This document shows positions 37,401-47,450 of a stretch of DNA of 64,000 nucleotides, piece after piece (position 1 is the first letter of the stretch; the number at the start of each line of letters is the position of its first letter). This DNA comes from Amphiura filiformis. Taxonomy: Eukaryota; Echinodermata; Ophiuroidea; Amphilepidida; Amphiuridae. The stretch covers positions 53,809,706 to 53,873,705 of the forward strand of contig NC_092636.1 in the NCBI RefSeq assembly GCF_039555335.1, in the 5' to 3' direction. The notes under the pieces are model-generated. The model was not told the DNA's origin and searched no databases. It worked only from the letters and a program-made list of their open reading frames with translations. A program made the translations under genes and the position numbers.

Positions 37401-39636
37401 TTTCATTTGCAGCACGAGATCCCAAAGTAGAGCAGGCGGAGGCCATCGCAACAGAGGTGAGGATGCCATAATATGGAACATATTTTGATTCCGATCAGGC
37501 CTACACATTGTAATGCACGCTTTCCACTTTTCGCTTTGCTTTTTAGTACAAACAGCATGCAAATACATAACATCCAGTTGCTAAATCATGAAATGCAAAC
37601 TCCTCAAAGATCTTTCAGTCTTTTTTCGTAACATGAACAGATAGTATGCACATTGTGATCTGATACATAGGTTTTCTACAATGCATATAAAATTGTTATT
37701 TTGTATTAACTTCACAGTCTGAACCATCAACAACCAAACGCCCAGTAACGTGTGTGGGGGAGCAGAAGGTAGTATAGGCCTAAACACTGCATTCCTTTTG
37801 TATATATTAAAGTACTTTGCAAAATGTAAACTCCTCAAATCTTTTTCATACTATGCTGATGAGATAATGGACATTTGTGATGCAGTAGGCCTACCTGCAG
37901 GTTTTCCACATTGAATATTACATTATTATCTTGTATTAATTTTGCAGTCTTTGAAAGTAACAACAATGAAGGCTACCACCACCGTAACCACCACACCGCC
38001 TACCACCACAGTAACCACTACACCGCCTACCAACCCACCTACTACCACGACACCTAGGCCTACCACAACTATCATGAAAACCACAACTTCAGCAACCACC
38101 CAGGCTCCAACAACCACCCAGACCTCGGCAACCACCCAGGCTGCAACAACCACCCAAGCTGCAACAACCACCCAAGGTGCAACAACCACCCAGGCTGCAA
38201 CAACCACCCAAGCTGCAACAACCACCCAGGCTGCAACAACCACCCAAGCTGCAACAATCACCCAGACTGCAACAACCACCCAAGCTGCAACAACCATGCA
38301 GGCTACAACAACCACTCAGACCCCAACAACCACACAGGCTGCAACAACCACCCAGGCTGCAACAACCACCCAGGCTGCAACAACCACCCAGGCTGCAACA
38401 AACACCCAGGCTGCAACAACCACTCAGACCCCAACAACCACACAGGCTGCAACAACCACCCAGGCTCCAACAACCAACCAGACTGCAACAAACACCCAGG
38501 CTGCAACAAACACCCAGGCTGCAACAACCACCCAGACCTCGGCAACCACCCAGGCCGCAACAACAACCAAGGCCGCAACAACCACCCAGACTCCAGCAAC
38601 CACACAAGCCACAACCACACAGGCTCCAACAACCACAGAAGGTTCAATGTACTCTGTGTCATGTGCTGAAGTCTATGCGAAAGGTTACAGATCATCGGGA
38701 GAATATCCGCTAGATTCTGATGGCATGGGGCCACTAGCTCCCTTCACAGCTTACTGCGATATGGAAACAGGAGAAGGTATGTGTCATCAAAGCACCCTTT
38801 GTTTGTTTTATGTTTGGTTGTTGTCATATGCGGCGGAAGCGGGGGGGGGCATGTCCTTAAAAGCAAAGGGGACGTCCTTCCCTAAAAATCATAACAGAAG
38901 AAAAAATAAAGCATTAACTGCTTCATACATTTGCCTTTTTAGTACGAAAAACACCGTGTTTTGGGCCCAAATAGGGTAAAATAGCAAAACACACCCAATT
39001 TGAAATTGAAATTATTCGCGCGCGCAATTAAAGTTCCAGTAAAACCTGAAATATTGAAATACTTCCACTCATAAAAACTTAAGTCCAGTAGATCAGATTA
39101 TAATCTCAAATTCTTAGCCAGTAAAATCGGAACAAAAGGTTTCCGTCGCCACTGGTTGGGCGTTAGGCTCCGGTTCATTTGTGTAAGTATAACGAGGTGA
39201 GTTCGAGCCCCGGTGCAGTACAGTAAACTTGACATTCCACTGGGCAAGGAACTAACTGCTTATTGTCTTGGTTACCCATACGAGAACTCGGGGCTGATTT
39301 TATCATCTCTGATTATTGCAGGTATCACTATGATAGGCCACGAGAACGAAGATGAGATCATTCATGTGAACGGATTTGAAAAACCTGGATCGTTTGTTCT
39401 GGAGATGATGTATGACTATGAAATCACGATCCAACAACTGGCTGCTCTAGCTGATGTGTCTGCGGATTGCAGACAATATGTCAAGGTTAGTGGATGGGGG
39501 TAATTTGTTCTCTGAAACATGCATTGTCATCGTCGACATCATCATCATCATCATCATCGTAGTCGTCATCTTCATCGTCGTCATCATCGTCATCATCATT
39601 GTCATCATCTTCATCACCATCATTATCACAACATTG

Positions 39637-39694
<58 letters not shown>

Positions 39695-39902
39695 ATCCTC
39701 CCTCATTTTTTCTCCTCTTCTTCCTCCCTCTTCCTCCTCTTCTGATGATTTTTTTCTGAGATGAATGACACGCATGGGTATCCAAGAAAGCTTACGGTAC
39801 CTTTTAGTGAACTTGTCACTAGCCTTCTATAATAACTGGGTATCCTCGTGAAACAACCAATGACCACTACCACAACCACTACTACAATTATTATCACTTA
39901 TC

Positions 39903-39964
<62 letters not shown>

Positions 39965-42312
39965 GTCGTCGTCGTCGTCGTTGATTTCGTCATCATATTA
40001 TCAGCATCAACGCCCTTTCGTCGTCATCATCCAAAGCATCATCTTTGTCATCACCGCTATGACCGTGATCATCATTGCCCAACCCATTGTCATCGTTGTC
40101 CAGTGGCGGCGCTACGCCCCCCCCCCCACCCCCATATTTTTCTTGCCCCTCCCGTTTTCCCCCCAGTTTTTAGGCAAAACCCAGAGCAAAACCCCCCAAA
40201 TTACGTAAATGTCTGCTTTTTGCGGCAATTTTGCGCAAAATTTGTCGATCCCCCCTCCCCAGAAATTACCCTCCCCCCCCCATGCCCCCCCCCCAAAAAA
40301 AATTCATCATCGTTATCATCATCGTCATCATCATCAGTTGTACAATCCCCGGACATACCAGAAGTCATCCTCATCATCATCAGTTATACAATCCTCGCAC
40401 GTACTTTAGCAGTCCTGGGTCTAGTTCCTCGCCAAAAATGACATGATTCATAAATTAATATCATTATTTCTTTATTTTTTACAATTTCAGTATGCATGTA
40501 GATTGTCTAGTCTTATGGCTGTTGAAGCGAGGTCTGGGAGGACATATGCTTGGTGGACGGATCGTAATGGCGATAAAAGGGTCAACTGGGCTGGTGCGCC
40601 GACGGATAGCATGAAATGCGCATGTGGAGGTAAGGGTGTTTTGTTGTATATCCTACTTCATGACCGAATCCTCCCTGTCTTTTCCTGGTGTATCCTTCGT
40701 GTAAGAGAATACCAAACAAATACCAACTTTAATCCTAACCCTAACCTTAACCCTAACCCTTATACCCAAAATCCTAACCCTAACTCTAATCCTATAAGTA
40801 TTTCGTGCTCCCTTACACTAAGGATAAACCCTTTTCCTCTCCTCTCCTCTCCTCTCCAGTAGGCCTAGTCTTTCCCTCTCTTGGTAGTCCAGTCCCGTTT
40901 CTTCACCTTTCCTCTCCTTTCTTCGTGTCTAACCCTCTCCTCTTCTTGGCTTCTCCTCTCTCTCCCTCCCTCCCTCCTCTCTCCTTTTCTTGGTTGTGCT
41001 ATTCCTCAAAATGTCGATAGCAATCATCATCGAAGTCTCGAACGGTCTGCCAAAAGCGACTGCCGCCCTCTTTCGACGTGCCAAAAATATCGTTGCCCAC
41101 TACACAGTGTTAGATTTCGGAAAATCAATAATTTGGATTCTTTTAAAAATGACAAAAAGGGTTCATTTATTCTGATAAGTTCTGATAACACAAAGTGACG
41201 GTCAAGCCCCAAGTGAATAACTTGTTTTACCAAGAAATAGATGCATTTGTAGGATTGTAGAAATTAAACTCCAAAAATACTAGCTGATGGCTTCTTCAGA
41301 ATGACCATTGGGATCCACTTTTCCCGCGGGATTGGCTGCTACTTCCGACGATTATCGTATCCCTCGGTGGCTTAGTTCTTTATATTAGTGGATCGTATAC
41401 TGGAATATATGGTCTAGAGTCTAGAGTAACTCCCGATGTCCCCGCTATGGCGTCGTTACGTCGACGATGTTCTGGAGATTATTTAGAAAGGTACAACCAT
41501 AACTACAGAACAACTGACGGAGCACTTGAACACTGTTGACGCCACAGGTAAAGTTTACTTTTGAGGAAGTGCAAGGGCAAGATCCCGTTTTTAGACACGC
41601 TGATTGTGAGAAAGGAAGATGGAACAGTAAAGCTCTTGGTCTACAGAAAGGGCGTTCGGTAAGGTAAAACAACAGGTAGAAGGTAAAGCGGAAGTGAAGA
41701 AGAACAAACTTGAGAGCACCACTCAGGAGACAGAAACCAAGGGCATGGTGGTTATTCCATACGTTTATCGGCAATGTGGATTCGAAGGCGGGTGGCAAAA
41801 CAGTCCGACATGTAGGGATATCGGGAGTTACTCTCTAGACCATGTGTACGATCCACTAATAAGAACTTAACTAAGCCACCGAGAGATGCGAAAATCGCCG
41901 GAAGCAGCGGCCAATCCCGATAAGTCAAACATACTCCTGTACCATGTGGTGAAGGACCATATGGTGCAGGACCATATATATCGCTGTGGCTGAATGGAGA
42001 CATCTGTTCCGCAGCCAAAGGATGATGATGGCTTTCTATCACATCTTTTTGACCGTAGTGCCAGGAACAGAACCATGGGAACCATGCACTAAACCTATAT
42101 TATCTCCTTTATTTTGCATTTCAGTAAGCGGTGATTGTTTCGACGATTCACCAACTTGTAACTGTGACGCGAGAAAGGCGAAGAATCAAGCTGATGAAGG
42201 ATACTTTGATGACAAGGACCTGTTGCCTATTATGAGTATCCGCCTGGGAGACACGTCGGGCAGGAAGGAAAGAGGCGCACTGAGTGTTGGAAAGTTCATC
42301 TGTCGTGGATAA
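28098..42312 (+). CDS. Gene 1: secreted coiled-coil, Thr-rich, CNTNAP-type fibrinogen-like protein (8 coding exons)
   Basis: Join of 28098-28404, 36202-36294, 37413-37456, 37718-37768, 37948-38776, 39322-39485, 40491-40629 and 42125-42312: 1815 nt, 604 residues, open throughout, every intron GT/AG. Residues 1-19 are a signal peptide, about 25-95 a coiled coil, about 172-400 a Thr/Ala/Gln/Pro stalk likely to be O-glycosylated, and 404-604 a fibrinogen-like module with 10 cysteines and the CNTNAP landmarks CDM, EQL-like helix, YAWW, CAC, CNCD and a final ICxG. The product should be secreted; a role in adhesion, matrix or recognition is inference. The start is the first ATG after a pyrimidine-rich tract ending TTTACAG at 28071, so a 5'-UTR intron is likely. 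Gene 2, 12 kb downstream on the same strand, is a paralogue. Confidence 0.85.
28371..35957 (+). repeat. 40-bp minisatellite derived from exon 1 end and 5' splice site
   Basis: Tandem units of about 40 bp (some 39-44), consensus in two halves GTGAATCTAGACCTGTCCCT and ACTGCTCCCAATCAAGGTGA. The first unit lies inside exon 1 (28371-28404) and later units fill most of intron 1; about 165 units in all, interrupted at 31089-31915. Common variants are GTCAGT for GTGAGT, ACATGT for ACCTGT, and a 2-bp insertion giving CCTATACTGC. Each unit carries AAG/GTGAGT or AAG/GTCAGT after a pyrimidine-rich stretch. Forty is not a multiple of three, so the array is not coding. Blocks of several units recur, showing higher-order duplication. 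Confidence 0.97.
31089..31915. other. Non-repeat island inside the 40-bp array
   Basis: 827 bp without the 40-bp motif. It has its own direct repeat: about 31468-31565 and 31713-31805 share AAAGTGCGACCC, a TAGCT...TTTAGG stretch and CATGTTA. No ORF of note and no clear terminal inverted repeat or target duplication, so whether it inserted or is leftover original intron is undecided. Confidence 0.7.
36202..36294 (+). CDS. Gene 1 coding exon 2: acidic linker
   Basis: Acceptor TTTACTTTCAG/ and donor GAA/GTATGT; 93 nt, symmetrical phase 1-1, so it could be skipped without a frame change. It codes about 31 linker residues beginning [12 protein letters not shown]. No counterpart is seen in gene 2. 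It lies right after the 40-bp array intron and 32 bases before a palindromic transposon copy. Confidence 0.75.
36327..36612 (-). mobile_element. Palindromic-family element, degenerate copy A
   Basis: In gene 1 intron 2, starting 32 bases after the exon 2 donor. TAAAAACGTTTTAATAACAT, GTCGGGTTATATAAAGGTCA and the end GCGAATGATGTTGTCC are the reverse complement of the elements at 42808 and 46304. Terminal CCCAGCAAACAC is not seen. Confidence 0.65.
36613..37412. other. Rest of gene 1 intron 2
   Basis: Unremarkable intron; ATTTCGTTCTGGTATACCAG at 37020 is part of a short perfect palindrome (TTCTGGTATACCAGAA). Confidence 0.5.
37413..37456 (+). CDS. Gene 1 coding exon 3: short linker
   Basis: 44 nt between TTTCATTTGCAG and GTGAGG. 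Takes the phase-1 base and ends in phase 0, coding [15 protein letters not shown]. Supported only by splice sites and frame continuity with both neighbours; no domain is recognised. Confidence 0.65.
37718..37768 (+). CDS. Gene 1 coding exon 4: short linker, duplicate of the start of exon 5
   Basis: 51 nt, phase 0-0, coding [17 protein letters not shown] between TTCACAG and GTAGTA. Its first bases and about 130 nt of the intron before it resemble the start of exon 5 (SLKVTTMK) and its upstream intron, so exons 4 and 5 appear to have arisen by a tandem duplication of intron plus exon start. The Cys is extra to the C-terminal module. Confidence 0.65.
37948..38776 (+). CDS. Gene 1 coding exon 5: Thr-rich hexapeptide stalk and start of the fibrinogen-like module
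   Basis: 829 nt from acceptor TTTTGCAG to donor GAAG/GTATGT (phase 0 to 1). About 32 hexapeptide units of consensus AATTTQ (18-bp unit GCTGCAACAACCACCCAG) make a mucin-like stalk. From 38662 the module begins: [20 protein letters not shown], then [17 protein letters not shown]. The repeat has few stop triplets in any frame, which produces long spurious ORFs on both strands. Confidence 0.85.
38090..38640 (+). repeat. 18-bp coding minisatellite (AATTTQ hexapeptide)
   Basis: About 32 units of an 18-bp repeat in exon 5 of gene 1. Unit length is a multiple of three and the frame is kept throughout. Variants ([24 protein letters not shown]) recur in order, for example [12 protein letters not shown], pointing to block duplications. 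Copy-number variation between alleles is likely. Confidence 0.95.
39148..39222 (+). repeat. tRNA-derived SINE-like fragment
   Basis: In gene 1 intron 5. GGTTGGGCGTTAGGCTCCGG followed by GAGTTCGAGCCCCGGTG resembles the A and B boxes of a tRNA-derived SINE head. Too diverged to classify. Confidence 0.35.
39322..39485 (+). CDS. Gene 1 coding exon 6: fibrinogen-like module, middle
   Basis: 164 nt, phase 1 to 0, acceptor GATTATTGCAG and donor AAG/GTTAGT. Codes [20 protein letters not shown], then KPGSFVLEM and [20 protein letters not shown]. The QLAAL...CRQYV stretch matches the CNTNAP pattern MEQLQAL...CEQ. Same length and phases as gene 2 exon 4. Confidence 0.88.
39535..39992. repeat. (TCA)n / (TCG)n microsatellites
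   Basis: Two trinucleotide tracts in gene 1 intron 6, 39535-39692 and 39904-39981, mostly ATC with GTC interruptions. They create Asp-, Ile- and Ser-run ORFs that are not genes. Confidence 0.95.
40104..40310. repeat. C-rich MITE-like fragment
   Basis: CAGTGGCGGCGCTACG, a hAT-like end, followed by runs of 8-12 C and CCCCTCCC words. Right end not found. Confidence 0.4.
40491..40629 (+). CDS. Gene 1 coding exon 7: fibrinogen-like module, WW and CAC motifs
   Basis: 139 nt, phase 0 to 1, acceptor TTTTTTACAATTTCAG and donor GGAG/GTAAGG. Codes [20 protein letters not shown], then [17 protein letters not shown] and KCACGG. In CNTNAP proteins the matching region has SWWVGR, YWGG and CxCG. Eighteen nt shorter than the paralogous exon in gene 2. 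Confidence 0.88.
40731..40796 (+). repeat. Interstitial telomere-like (CCTAAC)n
   Basis: CCTAACCCTAACC and variants (TTAACC, CTTATACCC) repeated about ten times in gene 1 intron 7, the complement of TTAGGG. Confidence 0.85.
41328..41919. mobile_element. Penelope-like element remnant with inverted ends
   Basis: In gene 1 intron 7. Sequence between 41449 and 41700 resembles the end of a Penelope-type reverse transcriptase ([10 protein letters not shown], then [14 protein letters not shown] and VYRK). It is bracketed by inverted copies of about 100 bp (41328-41438 and 41819-41919; GGTGGCTTAGTT and GTGGATCGTA are shared words). Short, broken, several interruptions. Confidence 0.62.
42125..42312 (+). 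CDS. Gene 1 last coding exon: fibrinogen-like module end
   Basis: 188 nt, phase 1, acceptor TTTTGCATTTCAG, stop TAA at 42310-42312. Codes [19 protein letters not shown], then [20 protein letters not shown] and FICRG. CNCDA, the LPVTKI-like strand and a terminal LLCxG are CNTNAP landmarks. Identical in length to the last exon of gene 2. A possible AATAAA lies about 420 bases downstream. Confidence 0.88.
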
Positions 42313-42807
42313 ATATTTAATTCGTGGCTCATTACAACCATATGTATTCTCCTCCAATAGAGGCCCTGTATGTTTTTATCGATTGGCTCCAAACAGCTCC
42401 AAACAAAGGATTTGAACCGGTGTCCTTCACCGTAATTATGGCGCAGTGTAGTCCATTCAATCAACTGTTGTCATTAACCTATTTGATCGCAGTGCATTTG
42501 TTTTATGTGTGAGACGAACTGTCGCGGTAGATTGCAATCATGTTTTTGTTGAATGCATTTGAGTAGTCCGCCATATTAACGGGATGATACGTCATATGCA
42601 CAACCTCTTTACGTCTGTTACAGCGAAAAGAAAAACCTGACGGGTGATTATATCGAACTTGCAGAACACGAGTATGCAACAATTATGCGCCTTTGATTTC
42701 AAAATAGCTGATCCATGCAGTCATGTTGAATAAAATGGCCAATTGCTGCAATTTGTTAATGAAATTATGTTGTTTTGGATGTACGTTTTTGTTTCTTGCA
42801 ATATTTA

Positions 42808-43431
42808 CCCAGCAAACACAAAACGTTTTCGACATCATTCACAAAAGGTTATAAAAGGTTGTCAGAAAACGTTTAAATGTCGGGTTATATAAAGGGTATA
42901 TTAAGGGTATAAAACGTTTTCATAACATTAAAAACATTTTTGATAATCAGCTGCTCAGCAAACACAAAATGTTTTACAGAAAACGTTTAAATGTCGGATT
43001 AAGGTTATATAAAGGGTATAAAACGTTTTTATAACATTCCAAAAACATTTTTGAAAACTTCATACAAAACATTCTAAACAGAATGTTATTTTGAGGTTGA
43101 AAAAATATTTTGCTAAAAATGTTTGCCAAAAATATTTGCAATAACGTTTGAAAAAGGTTTGCATGACCTTTATATAACCCGACATTTAAATGTTATTAAA
43201 ACGTTTTGAAAAAAAAATTTAAGAACATTTGGAAAGATAGTTTGCAAAAATGGTTTACGATAACATTTGGAAAACATTTTAAAAATATTGTTGTAGTGTG
43301 TTTTCATACCAAACGTTTTAAAACGTTTTGATGACCTTTATATAACCCGACATTTTAATGTTATTAAAACGTTTTTACCTAAACCAAAAGCCAAAATATA
43401 ACTTATTTAAAACGTTTTTGTGTTTGCTGGG
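42808..43431. mobile_element. Palindromic-family element, copy B
   Basis: 624 bp. CCCAGCAAACACAAAACGTT at the left, AACGTTTTTGTGTTTGCTGG and G at the right, flanked by TA on both sides. Inside, AATGTCGGGTTATATAAAGG and its reverse complement alternate with AACGTTTT words, and GCTCAGCAAACACAAAATGT near 42953 repeats the left end, suggesting one element inside another. No ORF. Confidence 0.8.
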
Positions 43432-43439
43432 TATAGATA

Positions 43440-43805
43440 GAAGCACGAGGAATATAGGTGGTATTTATCAATAGTGGCTTCTTCCAACTGCGAGTAAGGG
43501 ATCTCGCACAATTGTACACACACTCAGAACTCTATACCAGTGGCTATTGTTAAAGCTCACTCAGTCATTTAATGAGGCAATACAAACGATAGGATTAGGT
43601 GTTGAAACGAGCAAAATTTTGAGTTACAACTTTTCAATGTAAAATTAATTTCAAATGAAAAGCAAAATTTTCATTTTTTCAGTAAATGTCAGAAGAAAAC
43701 TACACGTGTTTAATGCTTGGTACTATATATATATTTTTTAAACCCTGGTGTTAAACTTAGGTGTAAAATTTAGGCTTCTAGTGTAGGAAGTCATCAGCAA
43801 AGTAA
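43440..43805. other. Spacer, no feature seen
   Basis: AT-rich, no ORF or repeat recognised. Confidence 0.4.
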
Positions 43806-43807
43806 AA

Positions 43808-44190
43808 AAAAAAGCGCAGTGATTTATAGTGCGCTACGCACAGGCACAACGCCTAGACGATGATCCACAAGCCTCAGCACACTTTACAGGTTGTCGCTGA
43901 CCACTACGGCCCCATATTATTCCACAAACCATTAAACAACAATTCAGGGACTTTGCTGCTTCAAAAGCGCACACCCTAGCCATTCCAATAACCTTCGCAA
44001 CCAGGATCAGCTCCCCGAGTTTCGTACGGGTTACAACGAGACAAATTAGCAGTAAGTTCCTTGTCCAGGGGAATTTCAAGCTAACTCAATTTTTCCACGA
44101 GCGCGTACTAGTACTAGGCACCGCCAGGGTTCGAAACCGCAACCTCTCGCACCATAGTCGAACGCCTTATCGATTGAGCTAACTTGACTG
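43808..44190 (-). mobile_element. tRNA-headed SINE, Deu-like
   Basis: Read on the minus strand: the head has A box TTAGCTCAATCGATAAGG and B box GGTTTCGAACCC (44112-44190), followed by a ~300-bp body ending CCTGTAAAGTGTGCTGAGG, then GCGCACTATAAATCAC and an A/T tail. The end resembles the Deu domain of deuterostome SINEs (TGTAAAGCGCTTTGAG, CGCTATATAAAT). Family call rests on memory of that pattern. Confidence 0.6.
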
Positions 44191-47100
44191 CTAAAAAAGA
44201 AGGACATTTTGATCATCCAGGGTGACTGGAATGCAAAAGTCGGTGAGGATACACTGAAAGACTGGGATGAAGTCTGCGGCCCCTCTTGCAATACTGAAAC
44301 CAACGAAAGAGAGCTAAGGCTGTTGGAATTTACAAGACTAAACAACATGATACTTGCCAACACTCTTGGAAAACACAAGCCATCTCGCCGTTGGACCTGG
44401 CACGCACCAAATGGACGATACCATAATCAGATCGATTACATACTGATGCAGAAGCGGATTCAGTCAGGAATCAACAAAGAGACAACTACAGGACCTACCC
44501 AGGTGCAGACATTGGGGGGGGGGGGGGCGACCATGACATGGTGATATTGAACTTCCTAGTCCGGTTAAAGACTACCAATCGGACCAAGAGCACCAGGATC
44601 AAGTTCAACTTGGACAGACTGAAAGACCCCAACATCTCTGATTCCTTCAAAGCAACAGTAGGTGGGAAATTTGCTCCCTTGTTGATGCTCAACGACAACG
44701 ACAGTTTCGAAATGCTGACATCAAAATTCAATGAAATCATGATTGAGGCAGCAACGGAGACACTTGAGAAACATCGCAGGAAAACACAAAAATGGGTTAC
44801 TGAGGACATATTGGACATGTGTGACAAAAGGAGAAAGCTAAAGAAGGATAAGAACACACCAGCAGGTACCAAAGGGTACAAGAAAGTCAGCAAGCAGATC
44901 AGGCAAAGTATGAATAAAGCCAAGGATCATTGGATCAAGAAACAATGTACTGAGCTGGAAGAAAGCCTGGAGAAAAACAATAGCCGAAGAGCATTTCAGA
45001 TTGTCAATGACCTCACAAAACCTAGACAGCCACGTGTAAAAACCATCCAAGACAAAGAGGGGAACTGTCTCACAGAAGAGGAAGACATACTAAAGAGGTG
45101 GACGGAGTATTGCTCAGACCTTTTTAATCACCAGACAAACGGAGATCCTAGTGTAACCATAAGCCAGGAATCATCAAACAATGACGACTTTCCCGTCTTG
45201 AGGGAAGAGGTGGAGAAAGCCATTAAATCACTTCAGAATGGAAAGGCTCCGGGGATAGACAATATTACAGCTGAGCTCATCAGACATGGAGGCGAAATGA
45301 CAATTGACATCCTCACAGTCATTTGCAATAAGATATGGCAATCTGGTGATTGGCCAACACCATGGACTCAAGTCGCTCATCATCACGCTCCCCAAGAAAG
45401 GCAACCTGCAAAAATGCCAGAACTACAGAACCATCAGTTTAATCAGTCACTTCAGTAAGGTCATGCTGAAAGTCTTACTGAACAGGCTGAAACCCCAGGC
45501 AGAAGAGATTATTTCTGAGGAGCAAGCCGGTTTCTGGAGTGGAAGAAGCACAACCGAGCAAATATTTAATCTACGTGTCCTGGGTGAGAAATACAACCAA
45601 CACCAGCAGGACATCTTGCATGTGTTCATTGACTTCAAGAAGGCATTTGACCGTGTGTGGCACAACGCACTGTGGGCCACAATGAAGATTCTACAACATG
45701 GGCCAGAAGCTAATCAAATCAATCCAACATCTGTACAGTAAATCCAGCAGCGCAGTATACTTGCAACAAGGCAAAATCGGAGAATGGTTCCACACGTCAG
45801 TCATGTCAGTTGGCGAACGTCAAGGTTGTCTGCTATCTCCTACCTTGTTCAACGTCTTCTTGGAAAGAATCAATGACTGAAGCACTAGAATACCATTGTG
45901 GAACAGTCAGCACAGGAGACCAAACAATCACAAACCCAATGTTTGCTGACAACATTTACGGATTAGCAGGAAACGAAGAAGAGCTAGCAGACCTCGTAAA
46001 GCGGCTGGTAACAACGTCAACCAGATATATGGTATGGAGGTAAGTGGAGAGATGACAAAGCTGATGAAAAGTAATGACAGAGAAATAAAAACACCAATCT
46101 CAGTCAATGGCCAGTAACTTGACACAGTGAAGAAATTAAAATACTAGTATCTAGGGGCCATGATTATTAGCCAAGAAGGTTCCAAACCAGAAATCCTCTC
46201 CAGAATTGCACAGACAACAACTGCCCTGGCAAAACTGCAACCGATTTGGAGAGACAAAAACATCACTCTGAACTCACTCCAAATTAAGGTTAGTTCATGC
46301 CTTCCCAGCAAACACAAAACGTTTTCGACATCATTCGCAAAAGGTTATAAAAGGTTGTCAGAAAACGTTTAAATGTCGGGTTATATAAAGGGTACATTAA
46401 TGGTATAAAACGTTTTCATAACATTAAAAACATTTGTTGGTAATTTACTGCACAGCAAACACAAATGTTTTACAGAAAACATTTAAATATCGGGTTATAT
46501 AAAGGGTACAAAAACGTTTTAATAACATTCCAAAAACATTTTTGAAAACTTGGTACAAATCATTCTAAACAGAATGTTATTTGGGGGTTGAAAAAATATT
46601 TTGCAAAAAATGTTTGCCCAAAATATTTACAATAACGTTTTTAAAATGTTTTCACGACCTTTATATAACCCGACATTTAATGTTATTAAAATGTTTTGTA
46701 AAAAACATTTTAAGAACATTTCTGTGTTTGCTGGGTGCAAATATTTTAACATAATGTTATTTAAGTGTTGACAAAATATTTGGCCAAAAATGTTTGCAAA
46801 AATAGTTTACAATGGCATTTCGAAAACATTTTAAAAATATTGTTGTAGTGTGCTTTCATACACAACGTTTTAAACGATTTCATGACCTTTATATAACCCG
46901 ACATTTTAATGTTATTAAAACGTTTTTGCCTAAACCAAAACCCTAATAATAACTTATTTAAAACGTTTTAAAAACGTTTTTGTGTTTGCTGGGTTAGTGC
47001 TCTCAATCTTTTTGTACGTGTGTGAGTCGTGGTCGACCCTGACGGCATAGCTAAAGAGAAAGATCCAAGCAGTTAGTAGAAATGAGATACTTACGAAGGC

Positions 47101-47450
47101 TCCTCCGCATATCATAATTATACTGACCACATCAGTGCACATCACCAACGAGGAAGTTCGCAGAAGAATATCACATTGCATGAGAAAAGGAAGTTAAAGT
47201 GGTATGGCCATGTAACAAGATCCAGCGGCCTATCCAAGACGATCCTACAGGTAACAGTGCAGGGAAAGAGAAGAAGAGGCCGGCAGAGAAAGAGATGGAT
47301 GGACAACATCACAGAATGGACTGACAGAATGGACTGGGATGAACTTCTCACAGACTCAAACCCTGGCGCACAACCGAGACAGATGGAGGATGGTGGTGGA
47401 GCGGTCATGCAGTGCCCCTACAACCCAGGAGGGTTATGGGATCAGTAAGT
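44191..47450 (+). mobile_element. 5'-truncated LINE, broken, with a nested element
   Basis: Begins inside the endonuclease (ILIIQGDWNAKVGED, RRWTWHAPNGRYHNQIDYIL) and runs through the reverse transcriptase: VEKAIKSLQNGKAPGIDNIT, FSKVMLKVLLNRLKPQAEEI, EEQAGFWSGRSTTEQIF, VFIDFKKAFDRVW, GCLLSPTLFNVFLE, then NPMFADNIYGLAGNEEE where FADD is expected. The end has KLKWYGHVTRSSGLSKT and GRQRKRWMDNITEWT, then a TAAG tail. Frames change near 44530, 45440, 45730, 45880 and 46040, so it is dead. RTE/jockey-like; clade not decided. Confidence 0.88.
46304..46991. mobile_element. Palindromic-family element, copy C, inserted in the LINE
   Basis: 688 bp with CCCAGCAAACACAAAACGTT and AAACGTTTTTGTGTTTGCTG ends, flanked by TT on each side, splitting the LINE between a V-S-S-C-L coding stretch and L-V-L-S-I. 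Internal organisation as copy B, including a second GCACAGCAAACACAAATG start near 46450. Must be younger than the LINE. Confidence 0.85.

Noticed and set aside
38089-38713. Long ORFs of 172, 178, 143 and 129 codons overlapping gene 1 exon 5
   Set aside because: Shadows of the 18-bp coding repeat; only the Thr-rich frame continues into the Cys-containing module and across splice sites.
39447-39897. Poly-Asp, poly-Ser and poly-Ile ORFs
   Set aside because: Translation of (TCA)n in an intron.
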